A stretch of DNA of 13,566 nt from VFBF01 sp034440275 (GCA_034440275.1 JAWXBS010000187.1:1-13566); one strand, 5' to 3'. Positions 6,795 through 13,530 are shown, counted from the stretch's first letter. Made by a program: numbers and translations. The notes: a model not told the origin generated them from the letters alone.

Positions 6795-8609
6795 CTAGAG
6801 CTTCTTGGTGACCTCTTCGAGCCATGAGTTCGCGTCGCCGTCGATCTGCGGGCCGATCACCGCCCAGACGCGCGCGTGGTAGGCGTCGAGCCAGTCGCGC
6901 TCTTCTTTGGACAGTAGCTTCTTCTCGATCAACGACTTGTCGATGGGCGCCAGCGTAAGCGTCTCGAAGCCGAGCATCTCGCGTTCGCCGCCGGGAATCG
7001 GCGAAGGGGGCGACACCACCTGAAGGTTTTCGGTGCGGATGCCGTAGTGACCCTCCATGTAGTAACCAGGCTCGTTGGATACGATCATGCCGGGCTCCAG
7101 CGCGACGAAGTTCGGCAACTTGGAAATCCGGTGCGGGCCTTCGTGCACGCCGAGATAGGAGCCGACGCCGTGGCCAGTACCGTGGTCGTAGTCGAAACCC
7201 GCTTCCCACAATGAGAGTCGCGCCAGCGCATCGAGCGCCGATCCGGTGGTGCCTTTCGGAAACCGCACGCGCGACAGCGCGATATGGCCCTTCAGGACGC
7301 GCGTGAAGCGATCCTTCATTTCCGGCGTGGGCCGACCGATGGCGATCGTGCGCGTGACGTCCGTGGTGCCGTCGAGGTACTGGCCGCCGCTGTCGATCAG
7401 GAAGAGCGAGCCGCGACGCAGCTTGCGATTGGTCTTCACGTTGACGCGGTAGTGCGGCAGCGCGCCGTTTGCGCCGGCGCCGGAGATGGAGTCGAAGGAG
7501 AGGTCCTTCAGGTCGGCGCTCTCGCGGCGGAATTTCTCCAGCACGCCGCACGCCTCGATCTCGTCGACCTTGCCGGACTGCGCTACCGTCGCGAGCCAGT
7601 GCAGATATCGCGTGAGCGCCGCGCCGTCGCGTGCGTGCGCCTGGCGCGAGCCTTCGACTTCCACGTCGTTCTTGCACGCGCGCGGCAGCATCACCGGATC
7701 GAGACCACGCAGTGTCTTGGCGCCCGCCTTGTCGAGCGTTTCGAAGAACCACGCCGAGGCGCTCGACGGGTCGACGCGCACCTTCTTGCCGCCGAGGGCT
7801 GCGAGCGCTTCAGGTAGATCGCTTTCGCGCTTCACGGCCACCTGGTTGCCGAGCCAGCTCGTGAGTTCGGGGCTCGTCTTCTCCGGCGCGATGAAGAGAT
7901 CGGCCGTCCCGTCGGCATGCAGGATCGCCGAGCCGAGCGGCAGGGGCGATCGCGCCACGTCCTGGCCGCGCATATTGAAGAGCCAGGCGAGCGAGGCGGG
8001 CGAGGTGATGACGGCGGCGTCGGCGCCGTCCTTCGCGATGGATTCTCCAAGACGCTTGCGTTTCGAGGCTGCGCTTTCGCCGGCGTACTTTTCCGGGTGT
8101 GGCACGGCCGGCGTCATCGGGATCGGCGGACGTTGCGCGCCCCACGCCTCGTCGATGGGATTGGCGTCCACGGCGACGAGCGTTGCGCCAGCATCGTCGG
8201 CGGCGGCGCGGAGGCGATCGAGGGCGTCGGGGCTGAAGAGTTTCGGGTCGTAGCCGATACGCGCGCCCTTGCCGACCTCGCGCCGGATCCAGCCTGAAAG
8301 GCCGAGATCCACGAGGTCCTCGTAGGTAAACAGCTTGCCGTCCACCTGCGCGCGGACCTGCAGGGTGTAGCGTCCGTCCACGAAGACTGCCGCCTTGTCG
8401 CCGAGGACTGCGGCCGCGCCTGCCGAGCCCGTGAAGCCGGTCAGCCAGGCGAGACGGTCGAGCGCCTCTGGCACATACTCGTTCTGGTACTCGTCCTCAT
8501 GCGGGACGACGAGCCCGTCGAGGCTGCGGGCGGTCAGCGCCTTGCGGAGCTTGGGGAGGTTCTTGCGGCCGAAGTCCGGGCCGCCGGGGGCGTCAAAGGT
8601 CTGATACAT
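6795..8609 (-). CDS. Xaa-Pro aminopeptidase, long three-domain M24B type
   Basis: The 604-residue product matches the long (about 600-residue) eukaryotic-like aminopeptidase P subgroup. Two creatinase-like N-terminal domains (about 15-150 and 170-310) precede a pita-bread M24 catalytic domain (about 315-540) and a short C-terminal tail (about 550-604). The five metal ligands are all visible: D406 in LFLIDSGGQY, D417 in GTTDVTRT, H480 in HGTGHGVG, E513 in SNEPGYY and E527 in GIRTENL. H489 in GVHEGP fits the conserved substrate-site histidine. The enzyme removes an N-terminal residue preceding proline, using two Mn ions, in the cytoplasm. The reading frame stays open to an ATG at 8837, but those 76 extra residues are Pro/Arg-rich and unlike the family, so the ATG at 8609 is preferred; its Shine-Dalgarno is weak. 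It ends at the terminator shared with the RcnB-like gene. Confidence 0.92.
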   Translation of the reverse strand: MYQTFDAPGGPDFGRKNLPKLRKALTARSLDGLVVPHEDEYQNEYVPEALDRLAWLTGFTGSAGAAAVLGDKAAVFVDGRYTLQVRAQVDGKLFTYEDLVDLGLSGWIRREVGKGARIGYDPKLFSPDALDRLRAAADDAGATLVAVDANPIDEAWGAQRPPIPMTPAVPHPEKYAGESAASKRKRLGESIAKDGADAAVITSPASLAWLFNMRGQDVARSPLPLGSAILHADGTADLFIAPEKTSPELTSWLGNQVAVKRESDLPEALAALGGKKVRVDPSSASAWFFETLDKAGAKTLRGLDPVMLPRACKNDVEVEGSRQAHARDGAALTRYLHWLATVAQSGKVDEIEACGVLEKFRRESADLKDLSFDSISGAGANGALPHYRVNVKTNRKLRRGSLFLIDSGGQYLDGTTDVTRTIAIGRPTPEMKDRFTRVLKGHIALSRVRFPKGTTGSALDALARLSLWEAGFDYDHGTGHGVGSYLGVHEGPHRISKLPNFVALEPGMIVSNEPGYYMEGHYGIRTENLQVVSPPSPIPGGEREMLGFETLTLAPIDKSLIEKKLLSKEERDWLDAYHARVWAVIGPQIDGDANSWLEEVTKKL

Positions 8610-8814
8610 GGCCCAGAGGTGGCGTCTGGGGCGGGGTCTGGTCAAGAGGATTTGCCCGGGTGGCGGCCGAACCTTGGCTGGAACGGGAGGCCTGAATTTC
8701 CGGACACGGGGCCGTGATTTCGGTCCTGTCATCTGCGATAGTCGCGCCGACTCGGCGGGGACGAGGGCCACGCAACCAATGGGGTGGCGCGGCGGAGGGA
8801 TCGGAGAAGACCCA

Positions 8815-9255
8815 ATGTGGAAGATGAGCGCCGCCATGATCGCGGTTGTCGCCTGCCTCTCGGCGCCCGCGATCGCACAAACGAGCGAGTATCGCCAACA
8901 ACTCGACCAGCAGCTCCAGAAGAGCCGCGAACTGTTCCAGCAACAGGGCTACACGCTGGCCGCCGGCCCGTTCACCGGCGCGCTGCGTGCGGGAGGCAAG
9001 GAACGCTTCACGATGCCGGTGCAGAGCGGCATCAGCTACAAGATCCTCGGCATCTGCGACAACGATTGCACGAATGTCGATCTGCGTGTGTTCAACATGA
9101 GCGGACAGAACATCGGCGAAGACGTGACGCCCGACGACATCCCGATTGTCGAACTGGAGCCCACCGGCAGCGGCACCGTGCAGTTCGAGGCGCAGATGAT
9201 CACCTGCAGCGCCGAACCCTGCTATCACGCGGTCGAAGTCTACTGGAAGCGCTGA
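8815..9255 (+). CDS. Small secreted hypothetical protein with two cysteine pairs
   Basis: I do not recognise a named family. The 146-residue product has a signal peptide (MWKMSAAMIAVVACLSAPAIA, cleavage before QTSEY), so it is likely periplasmic. Residues 24-46 are a Gln-rich, helical, coiled-coil-like stretch (EYRQQLDQQLQKSRELFQQQ). The rest reads as a beta-rich domain: GGKERFTMPVQSGISYKILG, then CDNDC (C81, C85), then a second pair C131 and C136 (TCSAEPC) near the end. The four mature cysteines could form two disulfides. The shape recalls small periplasmic domains that bind ligands or sit on envelope complexes, but that is only a guess. GGAGAAG (8803-8809) lies five bases before the ATG, which decides the start even though the frame is open further upstream. 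The gene is followed by its own rho-independent terminator and then the GNAT gene. Confidence 0.78.
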   Translation: MWKMSAAMIAVVACLSAPAIAQTSEYRQQLDQQLQKSRELFQQQGYTLAAGPFTGALRAGGKERFTMPVQSGISYKILGICDNDCTNVDLRVFNMSGQNIGEDVTPDDIPIVELEPTGSGTVQFEAQMITCSAEPCYHAVEVYWKR

Positions 9256-9278
9256 GCATAGCACTTGCCTTTCGCGGC

Positions 9279-9307
9279 ACGGCCCCGGCGCATGTCGGGG
9301 CCGTTTT
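9279..9307 (+). terminator. Rho-independent terminator between the secreted-protein and GNAT genes
   Basis: ACGGCCCCG (9279-9287) pairs perfectly with CGGGGCCGT (9296-9304) around an eight-base loop, followed by TTTT (9304-9307). It lies 24 bases after the stop of the upstream gene and only 20 bases before the GTG of the GNAT gene. Because the T-run is short, termination may be partial. Confidence 0.75.
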
Positions 9308-9326
9308 CATTTCAGGAGCCACGCCC

Positions 9327-9845
9327 GTGAAATTCCGCATTGCTGGCGCGTCCGACATTCCTGCTCTGCATGCGCTCATCGAGAACGCTTATCGCGGCGA
9401 GAGCGCGAAGGCCGGCTGGACGCATGAGGCCGATCTGCTCGGCGGGCAACGCACCGACCGCCAAGCGCTGGGCGAAATCGTCGCTGACGACGCGCAGGTC
9501 ATTCTGCTGGCGGAAGAGGCGGATGCCTTACATGGGTGCGTGCTTGTTGCCGACAAGGGCGAAGGCCGCAGCTATCTCGGCATGCTGACCGTGCGGCCGG
9601 ACCTCCAGTCGGCGGGCGTCGGCGCGACGCTGTTGGCGGAAGCCGAAGACCTCGCGCGCAATGTGCTTGAGGCGCGGACGATGGAGATGACGGTGATCAA
9701 GCGCCGCCGCGAACTCATCGCCTGGTACGAACGCTGCGGTTACAGCGACACGGGCCGCGAGGCGCCGTTCCCGATGGACGATCCGCGTTTCGGCCTGCCG
9801 AAGGTGGACGATCTCGTCTTCGTGGTGCTCGCGAAGACGCTCTAG
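9327..9845 (+). CDS. GNAT-family N-acetyltransferase
   Basis: The 172-residue protein is a single GNAT domain. It starts KFRIAGASDIPALHALIENAY (alpha 1 region), continues with QVILLAEEADALHGCVLVA, and has the acetyl-CoA motif A at 84-107 (LGMLTVRPDLQSAGVGATLL, with Q94-x2-G97-x-G99). ELIAWYERCGYSDTGRE (129-145) is motif B, with the conserved Tyr. It should transfer an acetyl group from acetyl-CoA to an amine; the acceptor (small molecule, antibiotic or protein) cannot be predicted. The start is GTG at 9327 because AGGAG (9314-9318) is correctly spaced and the family fold begins right there; no ATG is available. The Shine-Dalgarno lies just after the upstream terminator, so expression needs read-through or an embedded promoter. 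The stop codon shares CTAG with the convergent crotonase gene. Confidence 0.88.
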   Translation: MKFRIAGASDIPALHALIENAYRGESAKAGWTHEADLLGGQRTDRQALGEIVADDAQVILLAEEADALHGCVLVADKGEGRSYLGMLTVRPDLQSAGVGATLLAEAEDLARNVLEARTMEMTVIKRRRELIAWYERCGYSDTGREAPFPMDDPRFGLPKVDDLVFVVLAKTL

Positions 9846-10627
9846 CGGCCGCTGAAATTCGCTTCGCGCTTTTCGAGGAAGCTCGCGACGCCTTCCTTGT
9901 GGTCTTCGGTCTTCATGAGCGCGCGGATGGTCTCGATGGCCCACGAGCCGAGTTCCTTCGGATCGCCGTAGGCGGCGCGCCGCAGACCTTGTTTCATGTA
10001 GCGCAGCGCGAGCGGCGGGTTGGCGGCGATGCGGGCGGCGAGGGCGTTGGCCTTTTGCAGAAGCTCCGTATGCGGCGCGACTTCGCTGACGAGGCCGATG
10101 CGTAGCGCTTCGGTCGCGTCGATGACATCGCCGGTGAACAGCAGCTCCGCAGCCTTCGCCGGGCCGACGACGGCGGGGAGGCGATAGAAGCCGCCGACAT
10201 CGCAGACGAGGCCGCGCTTGATGAACATTTCCGAGAACGTCGCCTTGTCGGAAGCGATGCGGACGTCGGCGTAGAGCGCGAGCTCCATGCCCCAGCCGAT
10301 CGCAGCGCCGTTCACGGCGGCGATCATCGGCTTTTCGCAATCGAGTGCTGCCATGGCGGCGGGCGTCGGCGCGTGACGGACGGTGACTTGCGCCTCGACG
10401 GGTTTTGGCCCGGCCATGATCTCGCGCACGTCGTCGCCGGAGCAGAAGGCCGGATCGGATCCGGTGACGATCACGCAGCGCACGTCGTTGTCGGCGCTCG
10501 CGCGCTTCAGCGCGGCTTCGAGCGCGGCGTAGGCGGGATAGTTGAGTGCGTTGCGGCGTTCGGGCCGGTTGAGCGTGATCGTCGCGATGTGGTCGTGGAC
10601 GTCGAAGAGCACAAGGTCGTTGCTCAT
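9842..10627 (-). CDS. Enoyl-CoA hydratase/isomerase (crotonase family), PaaG-like active site
   Basis: The 261-residue protein is a complete crotonase. The two oxyanion-hole loops are visible: AFCSGDDVREI (G64) and AVNGAAIGWGMELAL (G111). At the catalytic positions, E133 stands in FSEMFIKRG and D143 in GLVCDVGGFYRLP. That GLxxDxGG arrangement resembles PaaG-type 1,2-epoxyphenylacetyl-CoA isomerases and delta3-delta2 enoyl-CoA isomerases more than the classic Glu/Glu hydratases, so isomerisation of an enoyl-CoA is a reasonable prediction; the substrate is unknown. It acts in the cytoplasm on acyl-CoA. The ATG at 10627 is chosen because it overlaps the prmA stop as ATGA, with GGGAGA upstream; the frame could be opened further into prmA, but that adds no homologous sequence. 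It is the last gene of a coupled three-gene operon. No other beta-oxidation genes are in the window. Confidence 0.88.
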   Translation of the reverse strand: MSNDLVLFDVHDHIATITLNRPERRNALNYPAYAALEAALKRASADNDVRCVIVTGSDPAFCSGDDVREIMAGPKPVEAQVTVRHAPTPAAMAALDCEKPMIAAVNGAAIGWGMELALYADVRIASDKATFSEMFIKRGLVCDVGGFYRLPAVVGPAKAAELLFTGDVIDATEALRIGLVSEVAPHTELLQKANALAARIAANPPLALRYMKQGLRRAAYGDPKELGSWAIETIRALMKTEDHKEGVASFLEKREANFSGR

Positions 10628-11487
10628 GTTTGTCTCCCGTTTTCGGAAGGCCGTTTGAACACGAGCGTCGACCACGCTTCGCGGCGGAAGCGGCGCTTCA
10701 GGATCATGCCGCGTCCGCCATAGGCGAGACGGATCAGCGGTTCCTGCTGCGTCAGCAGCCCCGAGAGAATGAGCGTGCCGCCCGGCGCCGTGGCCTTCGC
10801 CAGCAGCGGCGCGAGCCGGATGAGCGGGCGCATGAGAATGTTCGCGAAGACGAGGTCGTGGCCGCCTTTCGCGAAGCGCGCGCCGTCGCCGGCGATGACT
10901 TTCATCCGCGCGCCGATGCGGTTGTTCTTGACGTTCTCGTCCATGATCGCAGCGGCGCGGGTGTCGATCTCGACGGCAGTGGCGTGCGCGCCCATTTTCG
11001 CCGCGGCGATGGCGAGCACGCCCGAGCCCGCGCCGACATCGAGCACGCGGTTCACGCGGCGGCGGCGGATTTCCTCTTCGAGCATCATGAGGCAGCCGAG
11101 CGTGGTGCCGTGATGGCCGGTGCCGAACGCTTCGCTCGCTTCGATCCAGACTTTCGTGCGTCCGCCATGGACGCGGCCGAGCGAATGCGCGCCCGCCACA
11201 ATGAAGCGCCCGGCGCGCACGGCGGGGAGTCCGTCGAGCGACATGGCCACCCAGTCGGCGTCCTCCAGCGGCGCCACGTTCGCGACGAGCTTCGGCGAGA
11301 TTTCCGCGACCTTCGCGACGGCGGCGGCGGCGTCCTCTTCGGTCTCGGCGTAAAGCTCGAGCCGGAATTTCCCCGCGCCTTCCTCGAACCAGGACACAGC
11401 GTCCACGGGCGAGGGATCGAGCGCATCGAAGGCGTCGGCGGCGGCTTTGACGGCGGCCAGCGGGCCGACGGCGGTGACGAGATGCAT
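10624..11487 (-). CDS. prmA: Ribosomal protein L11 methyltransferase
   Basis: The 287-residue protein has the PrmA layout: an N-terminal ribosome/L11-recognition domain (about 1-95; WFEEGAGKFRLELYAETEED) and a C-terminal class I SAM methyltransferase domain. EASEAFGTGHHGTTLGC (116-132) is the characteristic PrmA linker and motif. VLDVGAGSGVLAIAAAKMGA (148-167) is the SAM-binding motif I. AVEIDTRA (171-178) is the acidic motif II, and DLVFANILMRP (211-221) is the NIL-type motif of this family. It trimethylates lysines and the N-terminus of ribosomal protein L11 using S-adenosylmethionine; the gene is usually dispensable. The start overlaps the preceding gene's stop by one base (TGATG), and its own stop overlaps the crotonase start (ATGA), so all three are translationally coupled. 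Confidence 0.93.
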   Translation of the reverse strand: MHLVTAVGPLAAVKAAADAFDALDPSPVDAVSWFEEGAGKFRLELYAETEEDAAAAVAKVAEISPKLVANVAPLEDADWVAMSLDGLPAVRAGRFIVAGAHSLGRVHGGRTKVWIEASEAFGTGHHGTTLGCLMMLEEEIRRRRVNRVLDVGAGSGVLAIAAAKMGAHATAVEIDTRAAAIMDENVKNNRIGARMKVIAGDGARFAKGGHDLVFANILMRPLIRLAPLLAKATAPGGTLILSGLLTQQEPLIRLAYGGRGMILKRRFRREAWSTLVFKRPSENGRQT

Positions 11488-11963
11488 CAGGCGTGATCCG
11501 TGGCGCGGACGTCGTCGCCGCTCTCGTTGTCGTCGGGCGCCATTTCGAAATCGGGCTCGTCGAGGTTGGTCCGCGTGTAGCGCACGGCGCAGGGGCGCAG
11601 CTGGCCCGCTTCGTCGAGGCCGTACTGGTAGAGCGCTTCCACCAGCATCATCATCGCGTCGTTGGGAAAATCGGTGGGGTCGGCGAGGTATTTGAGATCG
11701 GTCTCGATGGCGTAGGCGAGCGCCTCGAAGGTTCGCATCCGGAGCGCGAGGCGTTCGGCGCCCAGACCGTCGGCTCGTTCGCGCGCGGCGTCGAAGGCGG
11801 CGTCGAGATCTGCCCCGCGCGCGCCGAGGAGGAAGGCGTTTTCCGGTCCGTTGGCGAAGAGCGCGATGGGGATGACGCCGTCGGCGGCCAGCTTGACCTC
11901 CTGCTCGCCACGGTCGGCCTCGGCCGAAATCTGCAGGATGAGGCTCTCGACCTTGACGCCCAT
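11487..11963 (-). CDS. Conserved-looking hypothetical protein upstream of prmA
   Basis: No named domain is recognised. The 158-residue soluble protein has no signal peptide or membrane segment. It begins MGVKVESLILQISAEADRGE, and its centre is rich in Ala/Leu helices (GADLDAAFDAARERADGLGA and a segment around 70-118 ending MMMLVEALYQYGLDEAGQ). The tail from about 134 is acidic and probably disordered (EPDFEMAPDDNESGDD). The ATG at 11963 is chosen because AAGGA lies six bases upstream; the frame extends further up, but that sequence is Arg/Pro/His-rich and runs into the REP-like palindrome. The coupling TGATG to prmA suggests shared expression, but co-transcription alone does not show a translation-related function. 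It heads the coupled operon. Confidence 0.75.
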   Translation of the reverse strand: MGVKVESLILQISAEADRGEQEVKLAADGVIPIALFANGPENAFLLGARGADLDAAFDAARERADGLGAERLALRMRTFEALAYAIETDLKYLADPTDFPNDAMMMLVEALYQYGLDEAGQLRPCAVRYTRTNLDEPDFEMAPDDNESGDDVRATDHA

Positions 11964-12058
11964 GTCATGTCCTTGCCGCGCCCCTAGCGGCGCGCGCGGG
12001 TGGTCTAGGCGGGAACGGGGATGCGGGGAAGGGGGAGATTCTTGGTGCGGTGATGGGG

Positions 12059-12162
12059 CCGGACCGCGCAGCTCCCGCTGCGCATGCGGAGGCGCCGCCA
12101 GACTCCGGGGAATCTCGCGTGGTTCGAATAGGGGTATGCGCAGCAGGAGCTGCGCGGTCCGG
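12059..12162. repeat. REP-like inverted pair (BIME-type palindrome)
   Basis: The arms 12059-12087 and 12134-12162 are 29 bases each and complementary at 27 positions; both differences are C/T or G/A changes, so the hairpin stays compatible with G-U pairing. Each arm is itself a small hairpin: GCGCAGC-TCCC-GCTGCGC (12066-12083) and GCGCAGC-AGGA-GCTGCGC (12138-12155). Two palindromic units in opposite orientation around a 46-base spacer are the layout of REP pairs. The element sits ten bases after the stop of the 12172-12666 gene, where it could stabilise or end that transcript. No REP-associated transposase gene is in the window. Confidence 0.7.
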
Positions 12163-12171
12163 TTTCGAGAC

Positions 12172-12666
12172 TCATGACGTGTCTGCAACTTCGGCAGCAG
12201 GTGCGGGCGCAGAGGTGATGAAGGTCACACACGGCGCGCAGACCATCATCACATCGCCGATGCGGATGCGCTGGTGGAAGCGCGCGCGCAGACGCGTGAC
12301 GATCTTGTCGAAGTTTTCCAAGATGTGGCGAATGTCGTCGCGGGTGCGCAGGCGCACGCCGCGCGTCCAGATCTTGCGGAGCTGGATTTTCCGGTACTGG
12401 AAGCGAAAGCCGTGCGCGAGCGCACGCGGACGCCAGGTGCGTCGCGGCGTTTCCTTGAACGTCTGATCTGCCAGCGTCGCATATGCCAGCAGATGGCGCA
12501 GTTCGCGACGCGCGGTGCGTGTCTCCTGCTGCATGAACAGGCGCAGGCTGCGCGGCAGCGTGACGAACGTCGCGACCCACACAAGCAGATCGAAAAACCA
12601 CAGGCGGAAGTCGGCCAGTGCATCGGCGATGAAGTGGTGTGGAATGTTGGCGCGATGGATTTGCAT
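12172..12666 (-). CDS. Basic membrane-anchored hypothetical protein
   Basis: I do not recognise the family. The 164-residue product has one hydrophobic segment near the N-terminus (about 22-43, FRLWFFDLLVWVATFVTLPR) that looks like a single membrane anchor or hairpin, followed by a strongly basic, Arg-rich cytoplasmic-type region (about 48-135; many RR, RK and RFQYRK motifs). The C-terminus holds MVCAPC (a CxxC pair, C143 and C146) followed by a short hydrophobic stretch and an Ala/Pro/Glu tail. The basic region could touch nucleic acid or phospholipid; this is inference only. The start is well supported: AAAGGAGG lies eight bases before the ATG, the best Shine-Dalgarno in the window, which suggests strong translation. 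The stop lies ten bases from the REP-like palindrome. Confidence 0.72.
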   Translation of the reverse strand: MQIHRANIPHHFIADALADFRLWFFDLLVWVATFVTLPRSLRLFMQQETRTARRELRHLLAYATLADQTFKETPRRTWRPRALAHGFRFQYRKIQLRKIWTRGVRLRTRDDIRHILENFDKIVTRLRARFHQRIRIGDVMMVCAPCVTFITSAPAPAAEVADTS

Positions 12667-12879
12667 GGGACGACCTCCTTTCTGTCGACGGAAGAGTGTC
12701 CGTGAGCTCGCGACCCGGTCGGATTGTTTTGCTGATTTTTCTTTCGCTTGAGCGACGGCGCATCGTCGACGCCTTGCGCGCCATGAAAAAGAAAATGCCG
12801 GCGGTCAGCCCGCGCGCCTGAAAGCGAGGGGACAAGCCCGTTACAATCCCTCCATGCGCCGCCGCTCCGTGGCCGCGTG

Positions 12880-13263
12880 TCAGGACTTTCGTTTCTTGCC
12901 CTTGGGCGCCTTCGACGCATCCTGCGCGACACGCAGCGCAGCGATCCGGCTGGTGAGGGCGTAGGGGATGGGTTCGTCGAGCGGAAACTTCAGATTGCCT
13001 TTCGGGCCGCGATAGAGCGCGAGGTCTGCGTCGAGCGCCGCGTCGCCGCGGACGGGCGGAAACAGGCCGATGTGGGTCTTGAAGGCGGCGAAGTAGAGCA
13101 GGATGCCGTTCTGGCGGAACGCCGGCATGCGGTAGCTGATCGTTTCCTCTGCGTCCGGGGCGGCCTTCGCGATCAACGCGCGGATTTTGCGCAATATGGG
13201 CTGCGCTTGCGGCGACGCCGCAGCGATATAGGCGTCGATGGTTTCTGCGCGGTCTTCGTTCAT
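12880..13263 (-). CDS. DUF1801/YdhG-like protein
   Basis: The 127-residue product matches the DUF1801 (YdhG) fold: an N-terminal helical part (MNEDRAETIDAYIAAASPQAQPILRKIRALI), then ISYRMPAFRQNGILLYFAAFKTHIGLFP (43-69) and the typical KGNLKFPLDEPIPYALTSRIAALR (88-111). Some members are annotated as iron chaperones of the Fra type, but a biochemical role is not firmly established. The C-terminus is a lysine-rich tail (KAPKGKKRKS). It should be cytoplasmic. The ATG at 13263 is chosen because the homologous domain begins there. The frame remains open to 13362, but that extension is translated from the RIME-like repeat and is almost surely not protein-coding. The start codon lies only 16 bases from the repeat, so its promoter must be inside or beyond it. 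No strong Shine-Dalgarno is seen. Confidence 0.85.
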   Translation of the reverse strand: MNEDRAETIDAYIAAASPQAQPILRKIRALIAKAAPDAEETISYRMPAFRQNGILLYFAAFKTHIGLFPPVRGDAALDADLALYRGPKGNLKFPLDEPIPYALTSRIAALRVAQDASKAPKGKKRKS

Positions 13264-13279
13264 CGGATCGGCAGCATAT

Positions 13280-13437
13280 CCCTTCACCCCCGCGAGGGGG
13301 AGAAGGTGCCCCGCAGGGGCGGATGAGGGGGCGAGCCGCAGAACGAAGCGCGGCGCCGACACATCACCTCATCCTGCCCGACCCCCCCTCATCCGACCGC
13401 TTCGCGGCCACCTTCTCCCCCTCACGGGGGCGAAGGG
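13280..13437. repeat. RIME-like mosaic intergenic palindrome
   Basis: The left arm (13280-13331) and right arm (13384-13437) are inverted copies: a 29-base outer block (CCCTTCRCCCCCGYGAGGGG then GAGAAGGTG) with two mismatches, a variable core (CCCCGCAGGGGC versus GGCCGCGAAGCGGTC in the same orientation), and an 11-base perfect block (GGATGAGGGGG). Small hairpins sit in each arm (CCCCC-GCGA-GGGGG, CCCC-GCA-GGGG, CCGC-TTC-GCGG, CCCCC-TCAC-GGGGG). This pattern matches the RIME class of intergenic repeats of rhizobia and relatives. The 52-base middle contains a further partial CCTCATCC copy. Confidence 0.8.
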
Positions 13438-13471
13438 CTTGGCTTGTGCTTTCGGTTGTCCGCTATTGGCC

Positions 13472-13490
13472 GAGGCTGTGTTAAAACGCC
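13472..13490 (+). mobile_element. Candidate left terminal inverted repeat of an IS1182-type element
   Basis: GAGGCTGTGTTAAAACGCC lies 40 bases before the transposase start and resembles the termini of IS1182-family elements. The right end and target duplication are outside the window, so the boundary is tentative. Confidence 0.4.
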
Positions 13491-13530
13491 GAAGCAGTGC
13501 AAGCTCCCTACCGATGTGCGGGAGGCGGTG

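Noticed and set aside
6795..7752. Long minus-strand alternative frame (to 6712) within the aminopeptidase gene
   Set aside because: It is Arg-rich without motifs, and it crosses the bidirectional terminator.
8705..8752. Small palindromes CACGG-GG-CCGTG and AGTCG-CGC-CGACT in the divergent 8610-8814 region
   Set aside because: Five-base arms are expected by chance in GC-rich DNA; they were not called as operators.
8610..8837. Longer start for the aminopeptidase at 8837
   Set aside because: The 76 added residues are Pro/Arg-rich, unlike the family, and would overlap the ribosome site and start of the divergent secreted-protein gene.
12639..12821. Possible small plus-strand membrane protein of 60 codons
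   Set aside because: It has no ribosome-binding site, overlaps the well-supported start of the 12172-12666 gene on the other strand, and looks like a chance frame.
13280..13437. CRISPR array or tRNA in the repeated end region
   Set aside because: The repeats are inverted, with only two arms and no regular spacers; no tRNA cloverleaf is visible.
13456..13484. TTGTCC-N17-TGTTAA as a sigma70 promoter for the transposase
   Set aside because: Both hexamers match the consensus poorly and the -10 lies within the candidate terminal repeat; the evidence is too weak to call.
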